8,759 nucleotides of DNA from contig NVXO02000002.1 in NCBI GenBank assembly GCA_002733945.2, positions 155,442 through 164,200 on the forward strand. The letters run 5' to 3'. The translations under genes and the position numbers were made by a program. The notes under the pieces are model-generated. The model had not been told where the DNA came from and did not search any database. It was given only the letters and a program-made list of their open reading frames with translations. Numbering within the stretch: the stretch's first letter is position 1; every line of letters starts with the position of its first letter. Shown in pieces: positions 1 to 6,997 of this stretch. This DNA comes from Sulfurimonas sp. Its GTDB lineage: Bacteria > Campylobacterota > Campylobacteria > Campylobacterales > Sulfurimonadaceae.

Positions 1-344
1 ATATACTCAAAGTTTTTAAAAAATAGAAGTGAAGCGACTAAAACCATTACAAAACCAATCATACCCATCTTTGAAGAGTTTGCTAAAAACATATCTAATT
101 TTCCCATCACAAGCTCAGAATTCACAGGCATAAGGTTTGAGAAAATAAAGCATTTTATACTCTCATAATGCTCCTCAAAACTCGGGAGTGAAGTCAGAAG
201 TGTTAAGATAATTAAAAGTAGCGGGATAATGGTAAAAATAGTATAAAAACTCAAACTAGCAGCAAAGAGCGTAAGCTCTTTATCTATAAACGTACTCACC
301 CAAAACTTAATCTCTTTAAGAATGTGGGTGCTCCGTTTACTCAT
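1..344 (-). CDS. YihY/BrkB-family inner-membrane protein, N-terminal part (runs off the left edge)
   Basis: This is the N-terminal 114 codons of a polytopic membrane protein; the C-terminus lies outside the window. Translation from ATG at 344 starts MSKRSTHILKEIKFWVSTFI and continues into a first membrane segment with the family-typical run LFAASLSFYTIFTIIPLLLI (about residues 26-45). A second hydrophobic stretch, GMIGFVMVLVASLLFF, lies near residues 93-108. The 'AASLxFYxxFxxxPLLL' pattern is characteristic of the YihY/UPF0761 (BrkB-like) family, once annotated as ribonuclease BN. The family's biochemical role is not settled, so only membrane location is claimed. The start codon lies 3 bp after the glcD-like stop, with weak Shine-Dalgarno-like AAAAG overlapping that stop, so it is probably the third gene of that operon and may be translationally coupled. 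Confidence 0.85.
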   Translation of the reverse strand, partial: MSKRSTHILKEIKFWVSTFIDKELTLFAASLSFYTIFTIIPLLLIILTLLTSLPSFEEHYESIKCFIFSNLMPVNSELVMGKLDMFLANSSKMGMIGFVMVLVASLLFFKNFEY

Positions 345-347
345 CTT

Positions 348-1733
348 TTAATCAAGACCCATTTTTGCAGGATTTAAAATGTTGTTAGGATCAAATGCCT
401 TTTTAATAGACTTAAAGAGGTTCATCTCTTCATCTGTAAATGCCATTTTCATATATGGCGCTTTTGCAAGACCTATACCGTGCTCACCTGATAAGGTTCC
501 ACCTAAGTCAATAGTCGCTTGGAAAACCTCTTCTATAGCCTGATAAGCGATTTTAACTTGTTCGGGGTCTTTACCATCTACCATTACATTTGTATGTACG
601 TTTCCATCACCTGTATGACCAAAACATGGAATGTTTATCTCATACTTATCAGCGATAGCATAAAACTTTTCTAAAAGCTCAGGAAGTACAGCACGAGGTA
701 CTGTTACATCTTCATTTATTTTTTTACTACCATATACAGTTATAGCCTGTGATGCATTTCGTCTAGCAAACCAGATATCTGCGGCTTCCTTGTCATTCAT
801 TGCAACTCTAAACTCAGAACAGCCATTCTCTGTAAATACTTTTTCTATTTGTGCAAGTTGAAAATCTAAATCATCTTCAAGATTTCCATCAACATCAGTT
901 ACAAGTAATGCACCTGCTTCAATAGGTAAACCTTTAGAATACACCTGCTCAACAGCACGAATAGTGAGGTTATCTAAAAACTCCATTGCAACTGGAGTAA
1001 TACCACTTGCCATTGTTTTATACACAGCTTCCATAGCCGCGTTTACTGTAGGAAAAATCCCCATAGCAGTCTTTGTCATCTTAGGTTTTGGAATCAAACG
1101 CAGTGTTATCTCTGAAAGTACTGCAAGTGTTCCCTCACTAGCGATAAGGATACCAGAGATGTTATAACCAGCCACATCTTTAATGGTTCTTTTACCAGCT
1201 TTGATGATATCACCATTTGGAAGGACTGCACGAGTAGCCATTACATAGTCTTTTGTGATTCCATACTTTGCAGCACGCATACCACCTGCGTTTTCACTTA
1301 CATTTCCACCGATAGTCGAGTAATCTTGAGATGCTGGATCTGGCGGATAAAAAAGACCAACTGCTTCTACAGCACGTTGTAAGTCCATATTTATAAGACC
1401 TGGCTGCACGATAGCTACCATGTTTTTCATATCTATCTCTAAGATTTTGTTCATATGTTTCTCAAAACCTAAAACAATTCCACCGCTACTTGGTAAAGCT
1501 CCACCTGTAAAACCAGAACCAGCTCCACGAGGAACAATAACGATTTTATGTTCATTACAGTACTTGAGTATTGCTGATATGTCATCTTCATTTCGGGGAA
1601 ATATTACTGCATCAGGTTCAAACTTTGTGCGTGTCGCATCATATGAGTAAGCTATTAAGTGTGCTTTATCACTGTAGATATTATCACCACCAACTATAGA
1701 TGTAAAGTGTTTTATATGTTTTTCATCAATCAT
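348..1733 (-). CDS. glcD: FAD-linked oxidase, GlcD family (glycolate / D-lactate-type dehydrogenase)
   Basis: A 461-residue, full-length flavoprotein of the VAO/PCMH superfamily expected to oxidise a 2-hydroxy acid such as glycolate or D-lactate to the 2-oxo acid. The N-terminal FAD-binding domain (about residues 38-215) shows PRGAGSGFTGGALP at 68-81 and DPASQDYSTIGGN at 132-144, which contact the cofactor in this family. The C-terminal FAD-oxidase domain carries the metal-binding HTGDGNVH at 373-380, the substrate-site GEHGIG at 416-421, and the terminal DPNNILNPAKM signature. Its ATG overlaps the stop of the upstream gene by one base (TAATG), and AAGGAA about 8 bases upstream is a good ribosome binding site. 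No glcE or glcF partner is nearby, so it may act as a single-subunit enzyme or with an Fe-S partner encoded elsewhere. Substrate cannot be fixed from sequence; the symbol denotes the family. Confidence 0.9.
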   Translation of the reverse strand: MIDEKHIKHFTSIVGGDNIYSDKAHLIAYSYDATRTKFEPDAVIFPRNEDDISAILKYCNEHKIVIVPRGAGSGFTGGALPSSGGIVLGFEKHMNKILEIDMKNMVAIVQPGLINMDLQRAVEAVGLFYPPDPASQDYSTIGGNVSENAGGMRAAKYGITKDYVMATRAVLPNGDIIKAGKRTIKDVAGYNISGILIASEGTLAVLSEITLRLIPKPKMTKTAMGIFPTVNAAMEAVYKTMASGITPVAMEFLDNLTIRAVEQVYSKGLPIEAGALLVTDVDGNLEDDLDFQLAQIEKVFTENGCSEFRVAMNDKEAADIWFARRNASQAITVYGSKKINEDVTVPRAVLPELLEKFYAIADKYEINIPCFGHTGDGNVHTNVMVDGKDPEQVKIAYQAIEEVFQATIDLGGTLSGEHGIGLAKAPYMKMAFTDEEMNLFKSIKKAFDPNNILNPAKMGLD

Positions 1734-2500
1734 TATTTTTTTCCTTCTTCAAATTTTTCTATATTTTCTAAAAGTACTTTGTTTTGGGGGTTGTACTCTT
1801 TTAAAAGTCCAAAGTAATAAGGCTCATAAACTTCAAGTTCATTACTACCCTCTCCCCACCAGTTCGCTTCTATCTTCTCTACTCGAGAGTAAAAAGGAAG
1901 CTGCAGCGTGTCTTGCACTAAAGGTGCGTCACTAATACTTAAAATCACAAATGTTTTGATATCAACAGTATAGAGTTTTTTATCTAAATAAATAAATAAA
2001 AGTCCTACGCTACTAGCAAGATTCATAGCGTTAAAGTCTTCTTTTAGTGGTGTTGGGTGTCCACGGTATGAGATAATCGTTGCAAATATGTCTATATGCA
2101 CCCACTGCGTTTGAACACTTTTAGTGATACGGTGATAAATCTCTTCACTTGGAGCTATGAGTATTGAACGAGAATACCCAAATGCCAACTCCACTCTATC
2201 ACCCACTACAGCTTTCCATTTACCTGTTGGAAGTGCATTGTTTTGTAAAGCATTAAACTCATCCATCTTTAATACGGCAATCTTTGTATCTTTGTTATAA
2301 TCAATTACATGAATATTTTGTAAAATAGTAGTATGATTTGGTGCTATTGCATGCACTAAAAATCCACTCACGCCAATATCAACTCTATCGAGTTTAACAG
2401 TAGCTGTTTTAGCATCATAATCAATAGAGAGAAGTGCAGTTTTTATCATTGATGCACTTAGTCCAAGTGCTAAAATGAGTAGTATAAGTAGATGTTTCAT
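1733..2500 (-). CDS. exported protein with PgbA-type N-terminal domain
   Basis: A 255-residue protein with a signal peptide (MKHLLILLILALGLSA, cleavage probably after residue 16). The body matches what I recall of the PgbA N-terminal domain found throughout Campylobacterota: GVSGFLVHAIAP at about 43-54, SRSILIAPSEEIYHRI at 110-125, and the strongly conserved WVHIDIFATIISYRGHPTPL at 133-152 followed by KEDF. In Helicobacter pylori the longer PgbA/PgbB proteins bind plasminogen. This version lacks their long repetitive C-terminal extension and sits in a presumably free-living organism, so host plasminogen binding is unlikely to be its ancestral job; its true role is unknown. It is the first gene of a minus-strand operon with the GlcD-family oxidase and YihY. 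A weak AAAGAAG lies just before the ATG, and a good sigma-70-like promoter stands upstream. Confidence 0.82.
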   Translation of the reverse strand: MKHLLILLILALGLSASMIKTALLSIDYDAKTATVKLDRVDIGVSGFLVHAIAPNHTTILQNIHVIDYNKDTKIAVLKMDEFNALQNNALPTGKWKAVVGDRVELAFGYSRSILIAPSEEIYHRITKSVQTQWVHIDIFATIISYRGHPTPLKEDFNAMNLASSVGLLFIYLDKKLYTVDIKTFVILSISDAPLVQDTLQLPFYSRVEKIEANWWGEGSNELEVYEPYYFGLLKEYNPQNKVLLENIEKFEEGKK

Positions 2501-2528
2501 ATAACTTCTTTAATTTTATTTATATGCG

Positions 2529-2558
2529 ATTATATCAAACAAACCTCAGACTAAGCAA
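2529..2558 (-). promoter_or_regulatory. sigma-70-like promoter for the pgbA-like/glcD/yihY operon
   Basis: Read on the minus strand there is a perfect -10 TATAAT (2534-2529), an 18-bp spacer, and a -35-like TTGCTT (2558-2553). A start of transcription near 2522 would leave a leader of about 20 nt containing the AAAGAAG ribosome site before the ATG at 2500. The element overlaps any 5' extension of the divergent M23 peptidase gene, which argues for a downstream start of that gene. This is a visual match only. Confidence 0.5.
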
Positions 2559-2568
2559 AAATTTGATA

Positions 2569-3792
2569 ATGTTTTACAATTTTTATAATAGGCTTAGTTT
2601 TTTGATACGTATTTTCTTTTTTTTATTCTTTATTACAAATCTATTTTCATCTGAGGTTGAGCGCTTTCGTTGGCCCGATGGTGAGACTTTTTTAGTTTTT
2701 TTAGAAAAGAACTCTTTGCCAATAAAACCACTCTATTATAACCTTGACAAAGATGACCAGCGTCTTACAGAAGAGATGCGTTCAGGTATGCATTATCAAG
2801 TCCTGCGAGATGCAAACAAAACGATACAACAAGTTTTACTTCCCCTCAATGATCAACTCCAAATCCACATCTATAAAAGTGAAAATACTTATGAGTTTGA
2901 GGCTATTCCAATTATCAGTACTACAAAGATAGAATCATTTGCTACAAAGATAGTGAGCTCTCCAAACTATACTATTATCAAACAAACAGGAAGCAATAAA
3001 CTCGCTCAAATTTTTACAGCAAATTTTAGAAACTCACTCAACTTTAAAAATGACATCAGAGCCGGTGATGACCTTGTTATGATTTATGAGCAGAAGTACC
3101 GTTTAGGAAAAGTTTTCTCAATGCCTATCTTACATGTAGCAATGATAGAGATGCGTCATTATAAACACTATATCTATCTGAATGATGATAGCAGATACTA
3201 TGATGAAAAAGGACATGAGGTAGAAGGGTTTTTACTCGCTCGTCCAGTTCGTGGAGCTAGAATCTCTTCATACTTTACTAAACGCAGATGGCACCCCGTT
3301 TTACATAAATGGAAGGCTCACTTAGGCATGGACTATGCAGCTCGTCGTGGAACTCCCATCGTTGCTGCTGGAAGTGGTCGTGTGAGTTATGCTGCTCGAA
3401 TGGGGAGTTATGGAAACCTTGTTAAGATAAGACATGCAGATGGTTATGAGACGCGATATGCACATATGAAATCTTTTCGTCGTGGTATTCGTAGGGGAAA
3501 GTATGTTAAGAAAGGGCAAACTATCGGTTATGTAGGCACAACTGGTCGTTCAACTGGTCCACACCTGCATTTTGAGTTACGTAAACGCGGTCGTGCCATA
3601 AATCCTCTTCGTGTAGTCCAAGTGACTACAAAAAAGCTCAAAGGCAAAGAGAAAAAAGCCTTTTTAAAACTGCAAAAAAATTATGATGAGTCTATTGCAC
3701 TACATCTAAACAACCAGACAGCTTATAAAAAACCTCTTAAATTTACTAACAAGTGTTATATACACTCTCTAGGATGTAATACAAATGCCTAA
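2569..3792 (+). CDS. M23-family peptidoglycan metallopeptidase (Csd3/Pgp3-like)
   Basis: Exported zinc peptidase expected to cut or trim peptidoglycan peptides in the periplasm. Counting from ATG 2569 (407 residues), a signal peptide or anchor spans about 13-28 (IRIFFFLFFITNLFSS). A long N-terminal regulatory region follows, then the M23 domain at about 235-350. Zinc ligands are H251 and D255 (HLGMD) and H334, the second His of HLH; catalytic histidines are H299 (YAHM) and H332. All are intact. The layout resembles Helicobacter Csd3/HdpA and Campylobacter Pgp3, enzymes that set helical cell shape; assignment to that exact group is inference. The start is uncertain: an ATG at 2524 gives 15 more residues but lies in the divergent promoter, and TTG at 2602, preceded by AGG, gives a compact signal peptide. 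The 3' end overlaps the Nudix gene by 8 bp. The last 50 residues are basic and lie outside the peptidase fold. Confidence 0.88.
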   Translation: MFYNFYNRLSFLIRIFFFLFFITNLFSSEVERFRWPDGETFLVFLEKNSLPIKPLYYNLDKDDQRLTEEMRSGMHYQVLRDANKTIQQVLLPLNDQLQIHIYKSENTYEFEAIPIISTTKIESFATKIVSSPNYTIIKQTGSNKLAQIFTANFRNSLNFKNDIRAGDDLVMIYEQKYRLGKVFSMPILHVAMIEMRHYKHYIYLNDDSRYYDEKGHEVEGFLLARPVRGARISSYFTKRRWHPVLHKWKAHLGMDYAARRGTPIVAAGSGRVSYAARMGSYGNLVKIRHADGYETRYAHMKSFRRGIRRGKYVKKGQTIGYVGTTGRSTGPHLHFELRKRGRAINPLRVVQVTTKKLKGKEKKAFLKLQKNYDESIALHLNNQTAYKKPLKFTNKCYIHSLGCNTNA

Positions 3793-4354
3793 AATAATAC
3801 AAACATCACAGCTATTAGAACCCAACTTCATAAAACCAATCGCTATTACATATGAAAACGAGGGTGTCACAAAACTTTGGGAAGCTGTTATCTCACATGA
3901 TGCTGTAAGTATTCTCCTCTATAACTCCACTAGGAACTCTTTTGTGCTAGTAAAACAGTTTCGTCCTTCAGTCCTTAACGCTAACAAAACAGATGGAATG
4001 ACTTATGAACTTTGTGCAGGAATTATCGATAAAGAAATAAGTGATAAAGAGATAGCTAGAGAAGAAGTACTTGAGGAGTGTGGATACGATGTGCCAATTG
4101 ACTCCATCACAAAAGTTACCTCTTATTATACAAGTGTAGGTATATCTGGCGCTTCACAAACACTCTATTATGCTGAGATAAACGACAGTATGATAATCAA
4201 TGAAGGCGGAGGTTTGTGCGAAGAAAATATTGAAGTTATTTATCTTCCACTTCAAGAGGCCAGAGCATTTATGTTTAACGAGTCTTATCAAAAAACACCG
4301 GGCCTTATAATGGCGTTTTATTGGTTTTTTGACACTAAAATTAAAGCAGTTTAG
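3785..4354 (+). CDS. Nudix hydrolase, NUDT14-like (UDP-sugar / ADP-ribose diphosphatase type)
   Basis: A 189-residue cytoplasmic hydrolase that probably splits nucleoside-diphosphate sugars into a sugar phosphate and NMP. The Nudix box runs from G79 to G100 and ends AREEVLEECGY (91-101). The metal-binding glutamates E94, E97 and E98 are present, but the box is non-canonical: the usual Arg before the first catalytic Glu is replaced by Glu (E93), and the early Glu is displaced by one residue. Deviations of this kind occur in eukaryotic NUDT14, and other family traits match: WEAVISHDAVSILLYN (32-47), KQFRP (57-61) and GGGLCEENIEV (141-151). The preferred substrate (UDP-glucose or ADP-ribose) cannot be read from sequence. 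The start overlaps the M23 gene's end, with AGGAT 9 bases upstream as ribosome site, so the two are likely co-transcribed. Its stop is 3 bp from the convergent priA stop. Confidence 0.87.
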   Translation: MPKIIQTSQLLEPNFIKPIAITYENEGVTKLWEAVISHDAVSILLYNSTRNSFVLVKQFRPSVLNANKTDGMTYELCAGIIDKEISDKEIAREEVLEECGYDVPIDSITKVTSYYTSVGISGASQTLYYAEINDSMIINEGGGLCEENIEVIYLPLQEARAFMFNESYQKTPGLIMAFYWFFDTKIKAV

Positions 4355-4357
4355 TTC

Positions 4358-6202
4358 TTATCCAAAATCAATAGGATCCATATCAATCTCTGCTAGTTTA
4401 ACCTTTGTGGCATTTACTGCATTTATGATTGAAGTTGCCTTATCTGAACGTAACAGTATCTCGTAGCGCCACTTGTTTGCGACTCTCTCAATAGAACATT
4501 TACCAGCCCCTACAACTTCAATATCACTAATTTTTTGTAGTGAGGACTCCATCTCTCGCATCGCGTCCCCAGCTTTGACTCCATTTTTATCAGAAAATAA
4601 AATACGGCAGAGTTTTTTATAAGGGGGATACAACTCTCTTCTATACTCTTTTTCCTCTTCTAAAAAACCCTCATAGTTTTCAAGGTATGCTTTAAAAAAT
4701 GGCTCATTAAAACTCTGCACAAGAACAAGAGCATCTTTAGCCCTACCACTGCGTCCCGCTACTTGGATGAGTGAAGAGAGTGCTTTTTCTCTCGCTCTAT
4801 AGTCTCCCATTTGTAAAAGGTTATCCATACCCATAACAACAGCCAAAGTAACCCCATGGTAGTCATGTCCCTTACTTAGCATCTGTGTTCCGACTAAGAT
4901 ATCACTCTCTTTATCATTAAAACGCTTGAGTGCTTTTTTAAGTTTATTTGCAGTTGTTATAACATCGCGGTCAAACTGCTCTACATTTGCACTTGGAAGT
5001 ACTTCACTTATATTTTTAACGGCCTCTGCAGTTCCTAAACGAGTGCTTGTAAGATTAGGACTTTGACACTCTGAGCATACTTGAGGTATCGCCTGAGTAT
5101 AGTTACAGTAGTGGCATTTCATCGCCCTACTCTTTTGATGAATACTCAGTCCAACAGAACAAAAGACACACTCATAAGTATGTCCACAGTCCCCACAGAT
5201 AAGGTACTTAAAATTTGCGCGAGTTGGTAGGAAAACTATAGACTGCTCTTTGGCTTGTAAGGTCTTTTGAAGTGCTGACATTATCATAGGCGACAACTCT
5301 TCTAAACTTCGCTCATATACGAATGTCCTATTTGTCGAGAAGTGTCCACCTTTTAAGCGTATAAAAGGAAACTTTACATAAGAGGTAAGCGAAGGTGTCG
5401 CACTTCCAAGCACAACATTTACACCATAGAGTTTACCCATATATATTGCTATATCCCTAGCATTATACCTTGGACGAGATGAAGATTTATAAGAGTCGTC
5501 ATGCTCTTCATCCACAACTATAAGTCCTAAGTCTTTGATAGGAAGAAACAGACATGAACGCGGTCCAGCAATAATCTTTGCCTCACCACTATGTATCTTC
5601 CCTAGTGCTATTTTCTTCTGTTTTGGAGTAAGCTTAGAGTGCCACATCACAACTGATCCGCCAAAATGCTCTTCCAAACGTCCTCCCATTTGGGGAGTTA
5701 GTGAAATCTCAGGCATTAAAAAAATGCTGCGTTTACCTTCACTGATTAACTCTTCAAAGAGTTTCATATATATCTCAGTTTTTCCACTACCCGTATCACC
5801 AAAGAGTAAAGAGACTGTATGCTGTTTTAAAAATAAAAGTGCTTCTTCTTGTCTAGAAGATAAGTTAAGTTTACTTTCTGTAGTATCACTACTGATAAAA
5901 CTAGAGGTGATTATAGAAGAAAAAGGTATCATTAAAGAAAAAGAATCACCTAAAGAACATATATAGTATTTGGAAATAAATAGTGCTAATGCAATTTGTT
6001 TGGAAGAATAGATATATTCACTTATATCTAATATCTCATTTGTTTTAAAAGAGGGTTTTTCACATACTGAAAGTATTAGAGCATCTTTTTCTCTGTTATT
6101 AAAAATAACTTTTACTTTTGTACCTATATTTATAGTTTCAAAAGAGTGATAAGAGAACTCACCAAGAGGTGAGCCTATAATGATCAGTATATAGAAGTAC
6201 AA
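4358..6202 (-). CDS. priA: primosomal protein N', PriA replication-restart helicase
   Basis: Superfamily 2 DNA helicase (614 residues) that recognises stalled or recombination-derived forks and reloads the replicative helicase. In order: an N-terminal 3'-DNA-binding region (1-100), Walker A GDTGSGKT (135-142), DEEH box (231-234), GSATPS (266-271), a zinc-binding insert with eight cysteines as four CxxC pairs (336/339, 345/348, 363/366, 376/379), then GTQMLSKGHDY (438-448) and QVAGRSGRA (480-488). A C-terminal domain ending near WRYEILLRS (578-586) closes the protein. All motor and zinc residues are present. It is shorter than the Escherichia coli protein (732), which is usual for this phylum. 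The start is a TTG; the next residues (MYFYILIIIGSPLG) fit the usual PriA N-terminus and no nearer ATG does. It lies 4 bp after the pilin-like gene's stop without a clear Shine-Dalgarno, so translation is probably coupled to it. Confidence 0.96.
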   Translation of the reverse strand: MYFYILIIIGSPLGEFSYHSFETINIGTKVKVIFNNREKDALILSVCEKPSFKTNEILDISEYIYSSKQIALALFISKYYICSLGDSFSLMIPFSSIITSSFISSDTTESKLNLSSRQEEALLFLKQHTVSLLFGDTGSGKTEIYMKLFEELISEGKRSIFLMPEISLTPQMGGRLEEHFGGSVVMWHSKLTPKQKKIALGKIHSGEAKIIAGPRSCLFLPIKDLGLIVVDEEHDDSYKSSSRPRYNARDIAIYMGKLYGVNVVLGSATPSLTSYVKFPFIRLKGGHFSTNRTFVYERSLEELSPMIMSALQKTLQAKEQSIVFLPTRANFKYLICGDCGHTYECVFCSVGLSIHQKSRAMKCHYCNYTQAIPQVCSECQSPNLTSTRLGTAEAVKNISEVLPSANVEQFDRDVITTANKLKKALKRFNDKESDILVGTQMLSKGHDYHGVTLAVVMGMDNLLQMGDYRAREKALSSLIQVAGRSGRAKDALVLVQSFNEPFFKAYLENYEGFLEEEKEYRRELYPPYKKLCRILFSDKNGVKAGDAMREMESSLQKISDIEVVGAGKCSIERVANKWRYEILLRSDKATSIINAVNATKVKLAEIDMDPIDFG

Positions 6203-6206
6203 ATAG

Positions 6207-6653
6207 TTAGTCAGTCAACTCACTACATCTAGCACCAGTGTCACATGTAAATGTACCTGTACTTTTGTTGTAAGTAAAAGTATTGTCCGCACCTTCAAGT
6301 TTATACTTGTAAGTCCAGTTGCTTCCAGCTGCTGCTACACCATGCCAGTGTCCATCACTATCTTTTGGAGTTATAGCATACATTAGCAATGTTGCACTAC
6401 CATTTCCATCAAAATATGCTGTTGTACTACGGTGAAGTTTACTTATGAAACTTGGATCTCCAGTAATAAGACGAGACTGGCGTTCAGAGAGGATGGCAGA
6501 ACGGATAGAAGCGATATCTGCACGACCTTTACTAATCTGTGCATCCGTTCTTGTCGCTGAAAATTTGGGAATTGCTATTGCTGAGAGTATTCCTAAAACA
6601 ACTATGACAAACACTAGCTCTATCATCGTAAATGCACTACTTGATTTTTTCAT
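6207..6653 (-). CDS. type IV pilin / type II secretion pseudopilin-like protein (upstream of priA)
   Basis: A 148-residue secreted filament subunit. A short basic leader MKKSSSA precedes the class III signal FTMIELVFVIVVLGILSAIA, with the conserved Glu at mature position 5 (E12). Predicted cleavage follows A7, so position -1 is Ala rather than the usual Gly, which prepilin peptidases can accept. The first 35 mature residues form the hydrophobic alpha helix; the rest is a small globular head rich in Ser, Thr, Gly and aromatics, with two cysteines near the end (C137, C143) that may form a disulfide. It differs strongly from the other two pilin-like proteins after residue 45. AAAGGAG six bases before the ATG is a strong ribosome site. 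It is the first gene of a unit with priA, 4 bp apart. No assembly ATPase, platform protein or peptidase gene is nearby, so type IV pilus versus type II secretion cannot be decided. Confidence 0.88.
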   Translation of the reverse strand: MKKSSSAFTMIELVFVIVVLGILSAIAIPKFSATRTDAQISKGRADIASIRSAILSERQSRLITGDPSFISKLHRSTTAYFDGNGSATLLMYAITPKDSDGHWHGVAAAGSNWTYKYKLEGADNTFTYNKSTGTFTCDTGARCSELTD

Positions 6654-6690
6654 GTTTGCTCCTTTGACATTTTACTATAAAGTTATTTTC

Positions 6691-6729
6691 ATTATAAATT
6701 ATTATAGTATAAACTTTATTAATGAAAGC
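6691..6729 (-). promoter_or_regulatory. possible promoter(s) for the pilin-priA unit
   Basis: Two TATAAT hexamers on the minus strand (6706-6701 and 6696-6691) lie 38-53 bases upstream of the pilin ATG. A poor -35 (CTTTCA, 6728-6723) stands 16 bp before the first. The region is very AT-rich, so chance matches are likely; it is still the only plausible promoter between the transposase relic and the gene. Confidence 0.35.
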
Positions 6730-6764
6730 TCTAAAAATATTGTTTTTATAAAATTTTAGCCACG

Positions 6765-6910
6765 GCAGTATGAGTCAAGAGTCACACTATACTTTTTAAA
6801 TACCTCAAATCAGTTATAATCTTTATCTTCAAGAAAATATTATGTTTCTCAACATCACGGCTAATCACATGATAATAACCCGGCTCAGTAATCCGATTCT
6901 TTCTAGGCAT
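6765..6910 (-). pseudogene. decayed 5' fragment of a REP-associated (Y1/IS200-like) tyrosine transposase
   Basis: Reading the minus strand from ATG 6910 gives MPRKNRITEPGYYHVISRDV followed by EKHNIFLK, which matches the N-terminus typical of the RAYT/TnpA-REP family (MPRK.R...GYYHV..R.VE...FL). Shifting one frame at about base 6825 restores DKDYN, a stop codon, FEVFKKYSVTLDSYC, again family-like (the region preceding the MTNHYHLL motif). The homology breaks off at the cysteine (6765) just before the metal-binding HxH and catalytic Tyr would appear. The gene therefore carries a frameshift, an in-frame stop and loss of the whole catalytic part, and cannot encode an active enzyme. It occupies much of the 344-bp spacer between two pilin genes. 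Family assignment rests on remembered motifs; no alignment was run. Confidence 0.75.
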
Positions 6911-6953
6911 ATACATCTCTTTGTAATATTAACTTAATAAAAATTTCTTTTTA

Positions 6954-6964
6954 GGGTCTGACCC
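6954..6964. repeat. GGGTC-T-GACCC palindrome upstream of the transposase relic
   Basis: A perfect 5-bp inverted repeat around a single base, sitting 43 bp upstream of the relic's ATG. On the minus strand it reads as GGGGTCAGACCC. Motifs of this form are, to my knowledge, often found beside RAYT/IS200-like genes and may serve as the element's end or REP-like site. It supports the interpretation of the adjacent fragment as a mobile-element relic. It is not followed by a U-tract, so I do not call it a terminator. Confidence 0.6.
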
Positions 6965-6997
6965 CTTTATCATATCAAATTAAATTAGGGTTTATTT

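Noticed and set aside
964..1650. Two short plus-strand open frames inside the GlcD-family gene
   Set aside because: Shadows of a well-supported conserved gene on the other strand.
2524..2568. Extension of the M23 peptidase to ATG 2524
   Set aside because: No ribosome site precedes it, only 23 bp would separate the divergent starts, and it overlaps a good leftward promoter. Kept only as an alternative start.
5535..5966. 143-codon open frame on the plus strand inside priA
   Set aside because: It lies wholly opposite the PriA motor domain, whose motifs are intact, and its translation shows no recognisable family.
6445..6759. 104-codon open frame on the plus strand over the priA-linked pilin gene
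   Set aside because: It mirrors the coding sequence of the pilin's conserved helix and then runs into AT-rich spacer; no ribosome site and no family resemblance.
6954..6975. GGGTC-GACCC palindrome as an intrinsic terminator
   Set aside because: The stem is only 5 bp with a 1-base loop, and the following sequence in the direction of the pilin genes is A-rich, not T-rich. A mobile-element site fits better.
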